In this document: positions 23,798-33,864 of the stretch, one piece after another
How the letters are laid out: each line of letters begins with the position of its first letter
Numbering within the stretch: the stretch's first letter is position 1
Assembly (NCBI GenBank): GCA_963924555.1
Contig: OZ004585.1
Span: forward strand, 6,151,488-6,215,487
Length of the DNA: 64,000 bases
Direction: 5' to 3'
DNA from: Crambe crambe
Lineage: Eukaryota > Porifera > Demospongiae > Poecilosclerida > Crambeidae
The notes under the pieces: model-generated
Database searches by the model: none
What the model was told of the DNA's origin: nothing
The model's input: only the letters and a program-made list of their open reading frames with translations
Made by a program: the position numbers and the translations under genes

Positions 23798-24276
23798 TGA
23801 GATTAATTAAGTACGCATCTCTTAATGAGATGCGTACTTCAGCATGTTTGGTATGGAGGCAGTCAAAGGACCGAAGATACTGTGGAGGTAAAAAAAAAGA
23901 AGTGGATAAAAAATTTTTTTCCCACATATCGAGAAATTGATTATTGAGTAAAATTCCTGGTTTTCATAGCGTGTCACATATACCGAGTTCTTGGGTCTTT
24001 CTAATCTGGGCCATCCTAATCTCTGCTAGTTAATAGCTAGTTGCATGCTTTCATCTCAATGAATTCAAAAGTGGCCAAGTATGATGTAAAACACAAACCA
24101 CAAGCACAAGCCATGCTATGTCAAGGTTTACTAATTATCAGTAATAAGACTATACGTAGCTAGGTATTTACACTAGACTTCATTAATAAAAGTGTAATTA
24201 CCAGGGGGGCCCTTGCCCCCCTGGTTCCCACACCTATGCCGTGATCGTTTATTTGGTGGCTGTTGTCTTTACACAG

Positions 24277-24342
24277 ATAATGCTAAAGAAATGCCTTTGC
24301 AATCACTTCAAACATCAAATGATGATTCAAAATCTCTAGCAG
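24277..24342 (+). CDS. Ig-like receptor candidate, exon 6 (cytoplasmic tail)
   Basis: A 66-base exon between TCTTTACACAG and GTAAGT, phase 1 on both sides, encodes 22 polar residues (DNAKEMPLQSLQTSNDDSKS...). There is no known domain. It follows the transmembrane exon across a 9.3-kb repeat-filled intron. A paralogous exon with similar flanking intron sequence lies at 48875, which supports its reality. The partner could belong to a second gene copy. Confidence 0.5.
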
Positions 24343-24485
24343 GTAAGTTGATACAGGCCATGTTTTATAATGCAAGATAAATAATTTCTCTACTGCAAGG
24401 GAACTATACTATACTGCAGCATTATTTTGCAACCCATATTTGAAGTTAAGATATAGCTAGAGCTGTTATATGTATACAAATGCAG

Positions 24486-24557
24486 TAACAACACCATCAT
24501 CACCACCAGAGGGGGTAGGAGAGAATGTTGGTCCACCACCAGATGATGATAAAACAG
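24486..24557 (+). CDS. Ig-like receptor candidate, exon 7 (Pro/Asp-rich tail)
   Basis: Bounded by ACAAATGCAG and GTTAGT, this 72-base exon is phase 1 on both sides and encodes VTTPSSPPEGVGENVGPPP followed by an acidic DDDKT. Pro-rich cytoplasmic tails often bind SH3 or WW domains; that role is inference. No downstream kinase or other signalling domain was found in the window. Confidence 0.45.
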
Positions 24558-24794
24558 GTTAGTATACTTTTTCATTATGATATCCTGTAAATAGCTAACG
24601 AGTATGAATTAGTATAGGTAATCACATTATAATTTGGATATAAGTGCATAAGAAACTGGCTAGGTAATTGTACGAGGTGAAGCTGAGTGCAATTTTAGAC
24701 AGTTTTGAATGCAATTATACCCAACTTGCATGAAAAAGCATGTGATTGCCTATTAATTTATTCATTATTATGCTATCAAGGAAATGTGGATTAG

Positions 24795-25725
24795 TTAATC
24801 TGAATCATAAATGACTGTTTTCCTTTTCATGGTAAGTTCATTCCTTGTATGAGTAAGTTCAGTGTGTTGATATTGTTGATTACAAGTATTTGTAGACGAG
24901 CCAAAGAACAGCATGGTAGAGTTATTGAAGTTAAATACTGACCCCCCACAGGTACCACTTTGATTAGAACTATGATTTTCACATGGGAATAGAATTTTAC
25001 TTGTAGCTGGAAATGGACTGGGATGAGAGCTCATGCTAGTACACTGAAATGAACTGGGATCAGAGCTGTAGGTAGAAGGATTTTCAATTTTACTCCAAAT
25101 CTCCCCGAGTTTCTGGTGGTCACTAGAGTCTAATTCGCTATAGTCTGATAAACTCTGTGGCCTGTTATGGCCATAATATCTGTTGCAGATTTTTTTAGCT
25201 TTTGCACAATAGTTTTTCTAATAGTGATTTGTATACCACTTGTTGGTAAGATCCAATCCTGCAGCTGATGCCATATTTTTCATAAGAGAGTTGATGGAAT
25301 TCACCCCAAGTGGTACATGAGAAAAACAAACTGGGGCTTTCGCCCATTTTCTGTCCTTCCTAAGTGGACACAAATAAATAGGACCTCTTTTTGGCGTTTC
25401 GAAAGCAATTTTTCCAAACAAACAATTGGACATTTTCCTGAAGAACTTTTGTAATACTATTCGTGGTTTTTGTTCAAACCGCACTATCTTGTTTTGGTTG
25501 GGCCTTCCATCCACTCGACCTGGATGAGCTTTCCTGATTCTGGCTCCCTGCTCAGTTTGAGGTCTTCAATTTTAATCTGATGATGTTCTTGTCGCCCCTT
25601 AGAGTTCCAAAGTGCTGTCCAAAAAAGATAAAAAGCTGTGCAATTTAGACTGAGAGGGTTATCTTTTCTAAGGACTGTACTCCATAAAAGTTTCTCTTCT
25701 TCAGGAGTGATAAGAGTTTACTCTG
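24795..25725 (-). pseudogene. Crypton/DUF3504-type tyrosine recombinase, decayed
   Basis: The minus strand reads TPEEEKLLWSTVLRKDNPLS, then NPLSLNCTAFYLFWTALWNS, then a core with PRIVLQKFFRKMS, YLCPLRKDRKWAKAP and HVPLGVNSINSLMKNMA. The recombinase hallmarks follow: TNH, then in another frame IRKTIVQKL and DIMAITGHRVYQTIA. The order matches the ZMYM/KIAA1958/QRICH-like domain that derives from Crypton elements. The frame is lost at ~25221 by a shift consistent with a two-base slip in CACA, and is regained at ~25150, where DYSELDSSDHQKLGEIW resumes. A Ser/Asn-rich tail continues to 24795. A stop and shifts near 25520 separate the N-terminal part. It is inactive as read and lies downstream of receptor exon 7, opposite strand. 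Confidence 0.65.
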
Positions 25726-25734
25726 TTTGCAGGG

Positions 25735-26340
25735 GCGGATTCAGAGAAGGTTCGACTTAGTTCGTCCGAACCCCCCTTTTTAGGGCAATAATCTATATTT
25801 TATCGACTAAGAATGCCGACAGCTAGACTCTCAGACTCTGCCCACTTGCATATTTATAACTGTTGCTCGATCGATCGATCGTACTATTCTAATTAATGCA
25901 CGCTCTTAGGTACGTCCATCAGTGCATGCAGCGCAGCCATACTAGTACTTACCGATAAAGGGGTATGTACGTGTCCGAATTAGTAGCGCTGTGCGCGTGC
26001 ATAATGCGCATGCTCCAATTGTAATCAAGCTAGATTGTTTTCTACAGCCTTTTGTCATAGAGGCGCTAGGCTTATTTGCAGCGAGCGAGCGCAGCGAGTG
26101 AGCTGATCCTCAGGTCATGACTCATTGAAATTTTAAATATATATATATATCTAGGTCTACACTCCAAAATGCCTCAGGCGTACATACGTATGTACGTACA
26201 TGTCCCGAAATAGTAGCACTGTGCGCGTGCATAATGCGCATGCTCCAATTAATCAAGCTGGATTGTTTTCTACAGCCTTTTGCAGTCGAATCGCCACTGT
26301 CAATTTTTAATAATAAACCGGAAGTGATGTAATGGGCACA
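25735..26340. repeat. Repeat mosaic, starting with a hAT-like CAGGGGCGGATTCAG end
   Basis: CAGGGGCGGATTCAGAG at 25733 has the form of a common hAT terminal repeat, but no matching right end was found. 25845-26060 and 26180-26290 repeat each other in part (GCGCGTGCATAATGCGCATG, TTGTTTTCTACAGCCTTTT). 26080-26330 is the inverted partner of 10420-10650. Confidence 0.5.
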
Positions 26341-26469
26341 ATTTTAATGAAAAAAAAAAAAAAAAAGAAGCAGGTGTGCTGGTTACTCTCCACTTATGGC
26401 TATCATGACTTCTGAAAACTTCTTATATGAAACTTTAATGACTTCTTCACCCTCCTCTTGATAAATAAT

Positions 26470-27040
26470 ACTTTACTAGACCTTTTTAAATAAATTCTCA
26501 GTGCATGAAATCATGGCTGATAAAAATACTAATTGCGGTCAAAAACCATTTCTCCTCTTCAGTATAAGACATGCATTGACTCAATAGATGTTTATGGTAT
26601 ATACTATCTTGTATCAAAAATCAATAAAGTGTGTGCATGCATTGATCAAACACAATTTCTGACTTCTTTGCTGCCATACTGTGTTAGTATACGTCAGCTG
26701 TTCACCAAATAGTTGAGTCTGTAGAAATATATCACATGAATCTAGGCTCAGGAAAGATCAAATGTTGTAGTACTCTTTCCATGGGGGGGAAATATCTTCT
26801 TGGGGTCTTGCAATGAAACGACACCATTGGAAGTAATTTTTGTAAAAAAAGTAGGAATTTGCATCACATCAAATACACAAGAAAATTCTCAGAACAAAAC
26901 AAAATTTGCAGGCAGGAATGATACATCTTAGCACTATCAATTAATCAAATTCCTAATTCATGGAGAAAAGGAATTTGACCACTCTCTCCACTGGTACTTT
27001 CAGCCTGCACACTTGGATTAGGTGCACTCTCAGCCTAAAT
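26470..27040. repeat. Dispersed repeat, direct pair with 9640-10215
   Basis: Second copy of the ACTAGACCTTTTTAAATAAA repeat, with small indels. It breaks off at 27035 into unrelated sequence (27040-27360) in which I see no gene. Confidence 0.8.
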
Positions 27041-27362
27041 CCATTCCAGATAATACCACAGAGATGCACTGTGCAATAACAACAATATAAAATAGAATAC
27101 TGAGCATGTACAAAAGCAGAAGGTACAGCTGGCTAATTGAAGAAGACAAGGAAGGGGTTTTAATGAAATTCATATAACCACGAACAGGAAGTTTTCACAG
27201 TTATCAGATCTAGTCCAGACGGGAAGCAGGATCGTTCCACTACATAGTTTCACAGGAAAGGTACACTGTCTATTTTTTCTCACTGAATAAATGAGCATTA
27301 AACATAGCATAAATTCTAACAACAGTTCAATTATAACAAAGTAGCTAGATAATGTAATTGAG

Positions 27363-27825
27363 TATCGAGAGTGCGTTAGCACTCTCTAAGTAGGGATGGC
27401 GGGTCAAAGGTCATAAGACTGTATAAACTAAAACTCTTCTTTCTCTTCTATCCTTACTCTATAGGTTCTCAGAAGGCTACAGTGAATTATTACATCTACA
27501 AAGAAGAGAGGAGAATGTTCAAAAACCAAAAATTCATTCGCTAACATAAGAAAAAAGCGAGTTCTAAAATTGACTTTTGTTCTTTTTCTTTATCGAGAGT
27601 GCGTTAGCACTCTCTAAGTAGGGATGGCGGGTCAAAGGTCATAAGACTGTATAAACTAAAACTCTTCTTTCTCTTCTATCCTTACTCTACAGGCTCTCAG
27701 AAGGCTACAGTGAATTATTACATCTACAAAAAAGAGAGGAGAATGTTCAAAAACCAAAAATTCATTCGCCAACATAAGAAAAAAGCGAGTTCTAAAATTG
27801 ACTTTTGTTCTTTTTCTTTATAATA
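27363..27825. repeat. Two tandem copies (~232 bp) of the foldback left end
   Basis: Both copies (27363 and 27595) begin with GAGAGTGCGTTAGCACTCTC, then AAGTAGGGATGGCGGGTC, and run through TTCTCAGAAGGCTACAGTG to TTGACTTTTGTTC. Single copies occur at 31540-31690 (partial) and 47180-47410. The stem-loop is the inverted form of the right-hand terminus of the same group. Confidence 0.8.
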
Positions 27826-28257
27826 ATAAGATCGACGTACCGACTTACTGGCTATAGTCATCAAAATTCTGCTTTGGCCATCTGTTAGAGCGGCACCTAA
27901 AGGCTGATCTTTTGCTATTAGTTTTGACTAAAGCGCTACTTCACAAATCAGTGATATCTATAGCACTGGCTTATCTTTCTACGCCATTTTGAAGCGCACG
28001 TCGGTAGGGGGCGGAGCTTGTGGGCGGGGCCACGTACAGCCTATAATCAGTTCAGTAGCTCTTATTAAAGTTAGCTAAGGTCTTCAGTTTAATCGTTTAG
28101 CTAGCTATTTATTCTTATCTGATGATCTCCTTGCTGCATTGCAGTACAGATGCTAGTATTATAGCCAGTACTTGGCTGTAGTGTAGTCAGCTCACTTTAC
28201 CATGCCATGCACATGTAATTTACGATGCTGTTGCTGACAAAACTTAGCTAAATAGCT
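27825..28257. repeat. Foldback FB-B body, copy 1 (left of the insertion)
   Basis: From ATAAGATCGACGTACCGAC onward it matches 29155-29580 and 47435-47850. The copies allow the insertion at 28268 to be defined by comparison. Confidence 0.75.
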
Positions 28258-28267
28258 AAATAAATTC

Positions 28268-28674
28268 GAAGTGGCTATCCGTCCGGCAGCCGGATACTAT
28301 TAGCAGGGCTATACGTCCGGCAGTCTAAATAGGCCAGCGAAGCTGGCCTATGTATTATAAAAGCTCCTGCAAGGGAGCGAGCGTAGCGAGCGTTAGGTGC
28401 ATGGGACGTACTATTCACGGACTGTTGTGACTCCTAGGGCTAGGGGTAGGGCTGTTGTTACTCCAGAGAGTAACAAGTATAAATATCACTCTCGAACTGA
28501 GTTTTGCAGCGTTGCCACTGTAGCGTATTGGTTAGTGCCGTGCGCTTTGGAACGTCCGATCGTGGGTTCGATCCCGGAATTGCTGCTTCTTTTTCTTCTT
28601 TCAGATTTAAGTGCCAGCACTGCCGGACGTATAGCCCTGCTAATAGTATCCGGCTGCCGCGGATAGCCACAGCG
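28268..28674. mobile_element. 407-bp inverted-repeat element with an internal tRNA-like Pol III head
   Basis: The ends are ~50-base inverted repeats (GTGGCTATCCGTCCGGCAGC at left). The flanks carry a 10-bp direct duplication AAATAAATTC (28258-28267 and 28675-28684). The FB-B copies at 29570 and 47850 show the uninterrupted site. The centre holds a tRNA-like block. Confidence 0.8.
28512..28586 (+). other. tRNA-like sequence with A- and B-box words
   Basis: TAGCGTATTGGTTAGTG resembles a Pol III A box, and GTGGGTTCGATCCC ~34 bases on is a perfect B box; a T-rich run (CTTCTTTTTCTTC) follows. The T-arm pairs poorly and no clean cloverleaf forms. It is therefore best read as a tRNA-derived SINE-like head or tRNA relic carried inside the element, not a functional tRNA gene. 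Confidence 0.6.
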
Positions 28675-28886
28675 AAATAAATTCTTCCAGAGACTGTGTA
28701 TGTGCCTACAAAAGAAAAAAAAGTAGAGCTGGCTTTGTATAGACTATAGTACTGTACTGTAGCCTCATGTCAAATATTAATAATCACTGCATACTCTCAG
28801 TTCAAGTGACGATCAATACTGCCACCCTCAATTCTTTACTTACACAAACTTACTTTCAACTTCAAGCACTAAAAAAAAGGATAGAA

Positions 28887-29131
28887 ACAAGTGAGCGCAA
28901 AAAATTTCTTCTAAATAAAAAGTGAAGTAGGGATAGCCTAACTGGGCTGTATAATGTGTACTGCAGCCTCGTATGAAAACAATCCCTACTTTTACAACGG
29001 CCCCTATAGGCTGGCAGTGAATGTAAATGTAGGGATTGTTTTCATACGAGGCTGCAGTACACATTATACAGCCCAGTTAGGCTATCCCTACTTCACTTTT
29101 TATTTAGAAGAAATTTTTTGCGCTCACTTGT
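28887..29131. mobile_element. 245-bp near-perfect hairpin element, copy 1
   Basis: The left arm starts ACAAGTGAGCGCAAAAAATT and the right arm ends TTTTTTGCGCTCACTTGT. The arms are ~105-115 bases with almost no mismatches around a loop at ~29010. GTAGGGAT words occur in both arms. Copies are at 29751-29998 and 48055-48312, with broken ones near 35671-35757 and 50284-50870. Open frames here are palindrome shadows. Confidence 0.9.
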
Positions 29132-29160
29132 AATAATAATAATAATAATAATAATAAGGA
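29132..29160. repeat. TAA trinucleotide microsatellite
   Basis: About eight tandem TAA units immediately after the hairpin element. Confidence 0.9.
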
Positions 29161-29750
29161 TAATAAGATCGACGTACCGACTTACTGGCTATAGTCATCA
29201 AAATTCTGCTTTGGCCATCTGTTAGAGCGGCACCTAGAGGCTGATCTTTTGCTATTAGTTTTGACTAAGGCTCTACTTCACTATTCGAGCACTCGGAACA
29301 CTAGCTAATCTTTCGACGCCATTTTGAAGCGCACGTCGTTAGGGGGCGGGGATTATGGGCGGAGCCACGTAAGCTTCTTGAGTTTAGCTTAATCGTCTTA
29401 TCTGATGATGTTCCAGTCACTCCTTGCTGAATTACAGTACAGATGCTCATCTTATAGTAGTATTATAGCCAGTACTTGGCTGTAGTGTAGTCAGCTCACA
29501 TGTCATTTAGCTACATTGCTGTTTACATTGCTGTTGCTGTAAAGTTTTATATTAAATAATAGACAAAACTTAAATAGCTAAACAAATTCTTCAACCAGAG
29601 ACTGCTACCTACAAAAGAAAAAGATATTCATATCAAATTAATAATCACTGCATGCATATACTCTCAGTTGAAGTGACAGTAAATACTGCCACATACACAA
29701 ACTTATATTAAACTTCAAGCACTAAGAAAAAAGGATAGAAACAAGTAAGT
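29160..29750. repeat. Foldback FB-B body, copy 2
   Basis: Matches 27835-28885 without the 407-bp insertion and matches 47435-48054, with small indels. No coding frame. Confidence 0.75.
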
Positions 29751-29998
29751 GCAAAAAATTTCTTCTAAATAAAAAGGTTAAGTAGGGATAGCTTAAAATC
29801 TAGCTGGGCTATATAATGTACTGCAGTCGTATGAAAACAATCCCTACTTTTACAACTGCCATAGCTAGCTATAGGTATATTGGATGTAAATGTAGGGATT
29901 GTTTTCATACGACTGCAGTACATTATATAGCCCAGCTAGATTTTAAGCTATCCCTACTTAACCTTTTTATTTAGAAGAAATTTTTTGCACTTACTTGT
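29751..29998. mobile_element. 248-bp near-perfect hairpin element, copy 2
   Basis: Left end ACAAGTAAGTGCAAAAAATT and right end TTTTTTGCACTTACTTGT. The paired changes at matching arm positions (for example GTGAGC/GCTCAC in copy 1 against GTAAGT/ACTTAC here) show that the arms vary together. Confidence 0.9.
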
Positions 29999-30850
29999 AC
30001 AAATAAGATCACAGAGTTATCCTGGAGAAGCTGTGCAGGGTTTGTGGCAAGATTATAGCCACAAATCAGGGCATCTTTGCAGCAATCATCTGGATGACCT
30101 ACTCAACGTCTTAGGGGTATCAGCAGAATCTGATAACCCAAACATACTTTTTGCCATGCTTGCAAACTTGTCTTGCACAGAGCTACCACTACCTGCCAAC
30201 ATAGAACAGTGATTATTGAGGGGTGGTGTAGGCATGATGACAGTTCTTGTACTGTTTGTGAGCATTACACAGTGATTCAGTGTGGAGGCAGACCCCAAAT
30301 CAAACGGACATTGGCCGCCCACCAAATCAACACCGAAATAACATACCGGCAGCTCATCTGACATCAGCATTGATGATCTACTACATCAACCCTCAACAAC
30401 ACCACTGACAGTGACACCCATCAAACTTTCCTCGCCAAGCACTCCTTGGGTTCATCTCTTTAGGAGAATGTCTTGCAACTAAAGACAGGAGGAAAGGTAA
30501 GCAAGGATTTTTATAAAATATCTACAATTGAAACTTAGCCACTCACCTTTATTCGAGTGAGGCAGGCTCAGGTACCCAGTGGAATTGCATCCAAGGAATT
30601 CATAAAGTGCTACTGAGAGACCTTCCCCAAAGCAACTGTGCTCCCAAAAATGCACATATTAGAGGAGCATGTCTTGCCAGCCATGGCTCCACAGATGGCA
30701 TGTAGGGTTCAGGTTAGGGAGAACAAGGAGCCAAGAGTATCCATGCGTACTAGGGCTATAGGGGGATTCCTGATCCAGTTGATCAACTAAAGTACACCAT
30801 GAAGGAGCACTTGCTTCATGTTGTACCCTTTAACATTGATGCCAGGCCTA
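29999..30850 (+). other. Protein-like fragments of unknown element
   Basis: Right after the hairpin, plus-strand 29990-30210 reads QSYPGEAVQGLWQDY...NHLDDLLNVLGV, which has helical, protein-like composition. At 30590-30790 another frame reads FPKATVLPKMHILEEHVLPAM. I associate the KMHILEEHVLP pattern with uncharacterised transposon-linked proteins. Stops separate the pieces and no complete ORF remains. The minus-strand frame 30086-30370 is probably a shadow. Confidence 0.35.
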
Positions 30851-31025
30851 AGATTAAGAAAAGGAAAAATCTACATCATAAACTTCATATCACCATACTC
30901 ACAGGTCCTAAATATTATGCCTACTAGGTACCCGTATAACAGAAAGAAAAAAAAATAGACAGTAGATAGCTGTAGCAGAACTAGACACACCATTCCTTAA
31001 CCAGTAAGTCTCACCTCTTCAAAAA

Positions 31026-31130
31026 CTCTAGCCTCTCCTCCAAACATCTTTTTCTCTCGTGCTGTGTTATGAAGTACCTCGGTTAAAACTCCTGTACCTC
31101 CACTCCAGAGTACAATGAAGAACCAGGACA
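31026..31130 (-). other. Possible lone coding exon
   Basis: On the minus strand one frame reads IVLWSGGTGVLTEVLHNTAR followed by EKKMFGGEARVFEE, ending at a good donor (GTGAGA). The composition is protein-like, but no partner exons were found and I recognise no family. Confidence 0.25.
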
Positions 31131-31519
31131 AACGCTAACCTGTTGTTCTAGACCTTATCTACTGTAGCACGTGGTAAAGGTGACTCCAGCGTTGTTTATA
31201 TCAGCACAAAGGTCAGTTGATATAGCGCTATTTCAGTACCAATCTTGTCATGCCAGACAGGATACAATTACAATTTTTTTTACACTACATCCGGTCTGAC
31301 TTAATTGCCGCTAGCACATTGAATAAAACATCCGTTATCTAGGATCACACATGCTTCTTAATTGTGATGAAAATACTTGGCACATGCATGGTGCACATAT
31401 AAGGTTGAGATAGCTATGGTTTATATATGAACCTGCGCTGAGGGTTTGCACTTTAGTACTTTGCATTAACTTATGAATTGTTCATGAGCAAACACAGCCA
31501 TAAGTTCTTCATTAACCCT

Positions 31520-32600
31520 GCCTTCTGCAAATTAAAAACTCTTCTTTCTCTTCTACCCTTACTCTACAGGTTCTCAGAAGGTTACAGTGAATCATTACAC
31601 TTACACAGTAGAGAGGAAAATGTTCAAAAAACTAAAATTCATTCGCTAACATACGAAAAAAACAATATCAAAAATTGACTTTTGTTCAGTTTGTTCATAA
31701 TAATAATAATATTATTATAATAATTTAAGATAAGCGTACTGACTTACTGGCTGCAGCTATGACATCGCGATCTACTCTAGCACTACTTCTAGGCATGCCT
31801 TTTGCTATTTGTTAAAACTAAAGAAGGCTTTATTCCAGAAAAAAAAGCACAATTCCAGCTGTGTACTATATAGCCTATACTCCATATAATGCACACTCTG
31901 TGCTGCCGACCATTACCTACTTCATTAGCTAAGGTGAGTTAATTAGAGCAACTCAGCATAAATCTCATAGATAGCTGGAGTATCTTTAGTTACAAGTCTA
32001 TGACAGCTTTATGCATTAGCTATCTTACCTGCATGCTTAATCATATCTGTGCAGTTCTCCAAGCAGTATATTTTTACAAGCGATAATATGAGAATGTGGA
32101 GTCTGTAGTACATGCAGACACTGCTAGCTAGCTCAACAGTATTGAATGCTTTATAGATTATTCAAAATAAAATATCTCATCAGTTATCTGCTCAATATCC
32201 ACAAACACGCACATATAGTGTGCGCAGAGGGTTAGAACTTCAACGCTTTTCATCATAGCACTGCTCATTTGCACTGCAGATGTTCATCCCCCATACTCTC
32301 CTCCCTCAAGCAAGACAACCAAATCTTAGCAGTCATTATATAAATGTAATGATTGGTTTAGCTAGTTATTCTGATCAGAGAGTGTTCTACAATAAAGCTT
32401 TTATGCTGCAGTTGCTCCTTCAAGGTGGTCATACTCTCCTCCCTCTAGACAACAAAACTTCAACTATAGGCTACAAAGTAAATTCATTGCAAGACACCCT
32501 GAAAGTGTTCAATGAATTGTCATAGCTATAGCTAAATACAATTACAAAGAAAAAGAATGGAAATAATTGAGTGCAAAAGTAGGGATGGCCCCAAAATTTA
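31520..32600. repeat. Foldback FB-B copy 3, diverged and truncated
   Basis: TTCTCAGAAGGTTACAGTGA and ATAAGCGTACTGACTTACTGG match the FB-B body. The hairpin core is missing except for a short AATTGAGTGCAAAAGTAGGG at ~32568. The rest is AT-rich; open frames have no coding character. Confidence 0.6.
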
Positions 32601-33530
32601 TCACTGCAGCATCATATCAAATACTAGCTAGATTATGTACTTTGACTGCAGCAGATTACATACTTTGATCAGTGGTGGATCTAGGAGGGGGCATTTCAGG
32701 TACCCCCTTCTTCTTTTTTTTTTTGGTGTGTCCTTGTTGGCGAGCGTCAACGGGAGCTCGAGATATATATATATATCCCACCTAATACATTTACTCCCAT
32801 AGAGAAAAGTGCTCTTACTGTCATAAATTCCCTCCCTTAGGGTAAAATGCGTTTATGACTCATAAACGCACTGTTCCCCAGGCTATGAATAACAACAGTT
32901 TTAGGTTTTCTGAAGCTGACTGTTGGAAGAAGATGATATGAAGATAATCTATGAGAAAATGATCAGATAACATTGTCATTAACTAGCTATTACTAAAGAG
33001 TTTATTTCTGTCTCTGTATTATGTTGGTAGTTTATAGCTGACTGTTGGAAGATGATTATGAAGTTAACGATCAGTTGTCATTAACCATTAACTATTACTA
33101 AAGAAGTAGTTTATAGCTGATTGTTGGAAAATGAAGAAGTTATCTGGTGCTGGGTCACAAGGAAACTTCATAGCTTTTTTTTTTTTTTTTTTTTTTGCAA
33201 TTTTCCACAAAAAGAAATGATTTCTAAGGCCCATTGGTGTATTTTTTGGCGTCATACCTTCCGCTAGCTTCGCTGTCGCTAGCAAACACAAAACGTGGGT
33301 GGAGGAACTCGTTAATAGCTGGGTGTGGTGGGCATGGGAGGAGCCTCGTAGTTCGTAGTCTTGCTTGAGACCACGAGGCTCTGTACCGTAGAGTTGGCGT
33401 CTGAACAACGGCACATCACAGGACAGGGACAAGCCATGGCAGGAGTTTCGTTTCGTAACTAAGGGGTAGCTATGCTCTAGCTACAGACCGACCAATGAAA
33501 TCGTGCGCCCTGGGGATATATAACAGTTAG
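32601..33530. other. Repeat-derived intergenic sequence, no gene seen
   Basis: Contains GTGGTGGATCTAGGAGGGGG, which resembles a degraded hAT-type end, a short TATA run near 32763, three imperfect repeats of GCTGACTGTTGGAAGATGAT (32920, 33035, 33116), and a ~20-T tract at 33176. Confidence 0.45.
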
Positions 33531-33534
33531 AACA

Positions 33535-33640
33535 CGGTAGTCCTGGTTATTATGGCCAAATAAACAACTTTATCCTCGGGCTGCGCCCTCGGATTCGGTT
33601 GTTTATTGGCCATAATCACCAGACTACCGTGTTCTAACTA
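33535..33640. repeat. 106-bp hairpin with a GC-rich loop
   Basis: GTTAGAACACGGTAGTC and TTATGGCCAAATAAACAAC pair with GTTGTTTATTGGCCATAA and GACTACCGTGTTCTAAC. The loop CCTCGGGCTGCGCCCTCGG is itself self-complementary. Confidence 0.85.
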
Positions 33641-33772
33641 TTACATACGTACGTACATCAAAAAATTATCATTGCGCATGCGCTGAACCAACTGCTAAGC
33701 GATAACAAAGACTCATTTTAATGTTGATAAGCAAAAACTAATCTTGTGAATTCGACCATTAGCTACTATAGT

Positions 33773-33864
33773 ATGGAGCCACCAAAGGCTAAAAAGTGAA
33801 AAAAGGAGACAGAGAAAGAGATAAGAACTAGGCTGGACGAAAGAAATGCACTATGCAAGCTTTA
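33773..33864 (+). other. Possible start of a coding exon, cut by an inverted-repeat element
   Basis: An ATG in good context opens MEPPKAKK, then a TGA, then KKETEKEIRTRLDERNALCK in the same frame. The lysine/arginine-rich composition is protein-like. The frame runs straight into the element at 33865. No continuation was found on the far side, so this is weak. Confidence 0.25.

Noticed and set aside
23811-23842. Short palindrome AAGTACGCATCTC...GAGATGCGTACTT as a regulatory operator
   Set aside because: A single 13-base-arm palindrome next to a truncated gene; it is more likely an insertion scar or small hairpin, with no evidence of binding.
28512-28586. A functional tRNA gene
   Set aside because: A and B boxes are present, but the T-stem and acceptor do not pair well and the block lies inside an inverted-repeat element.
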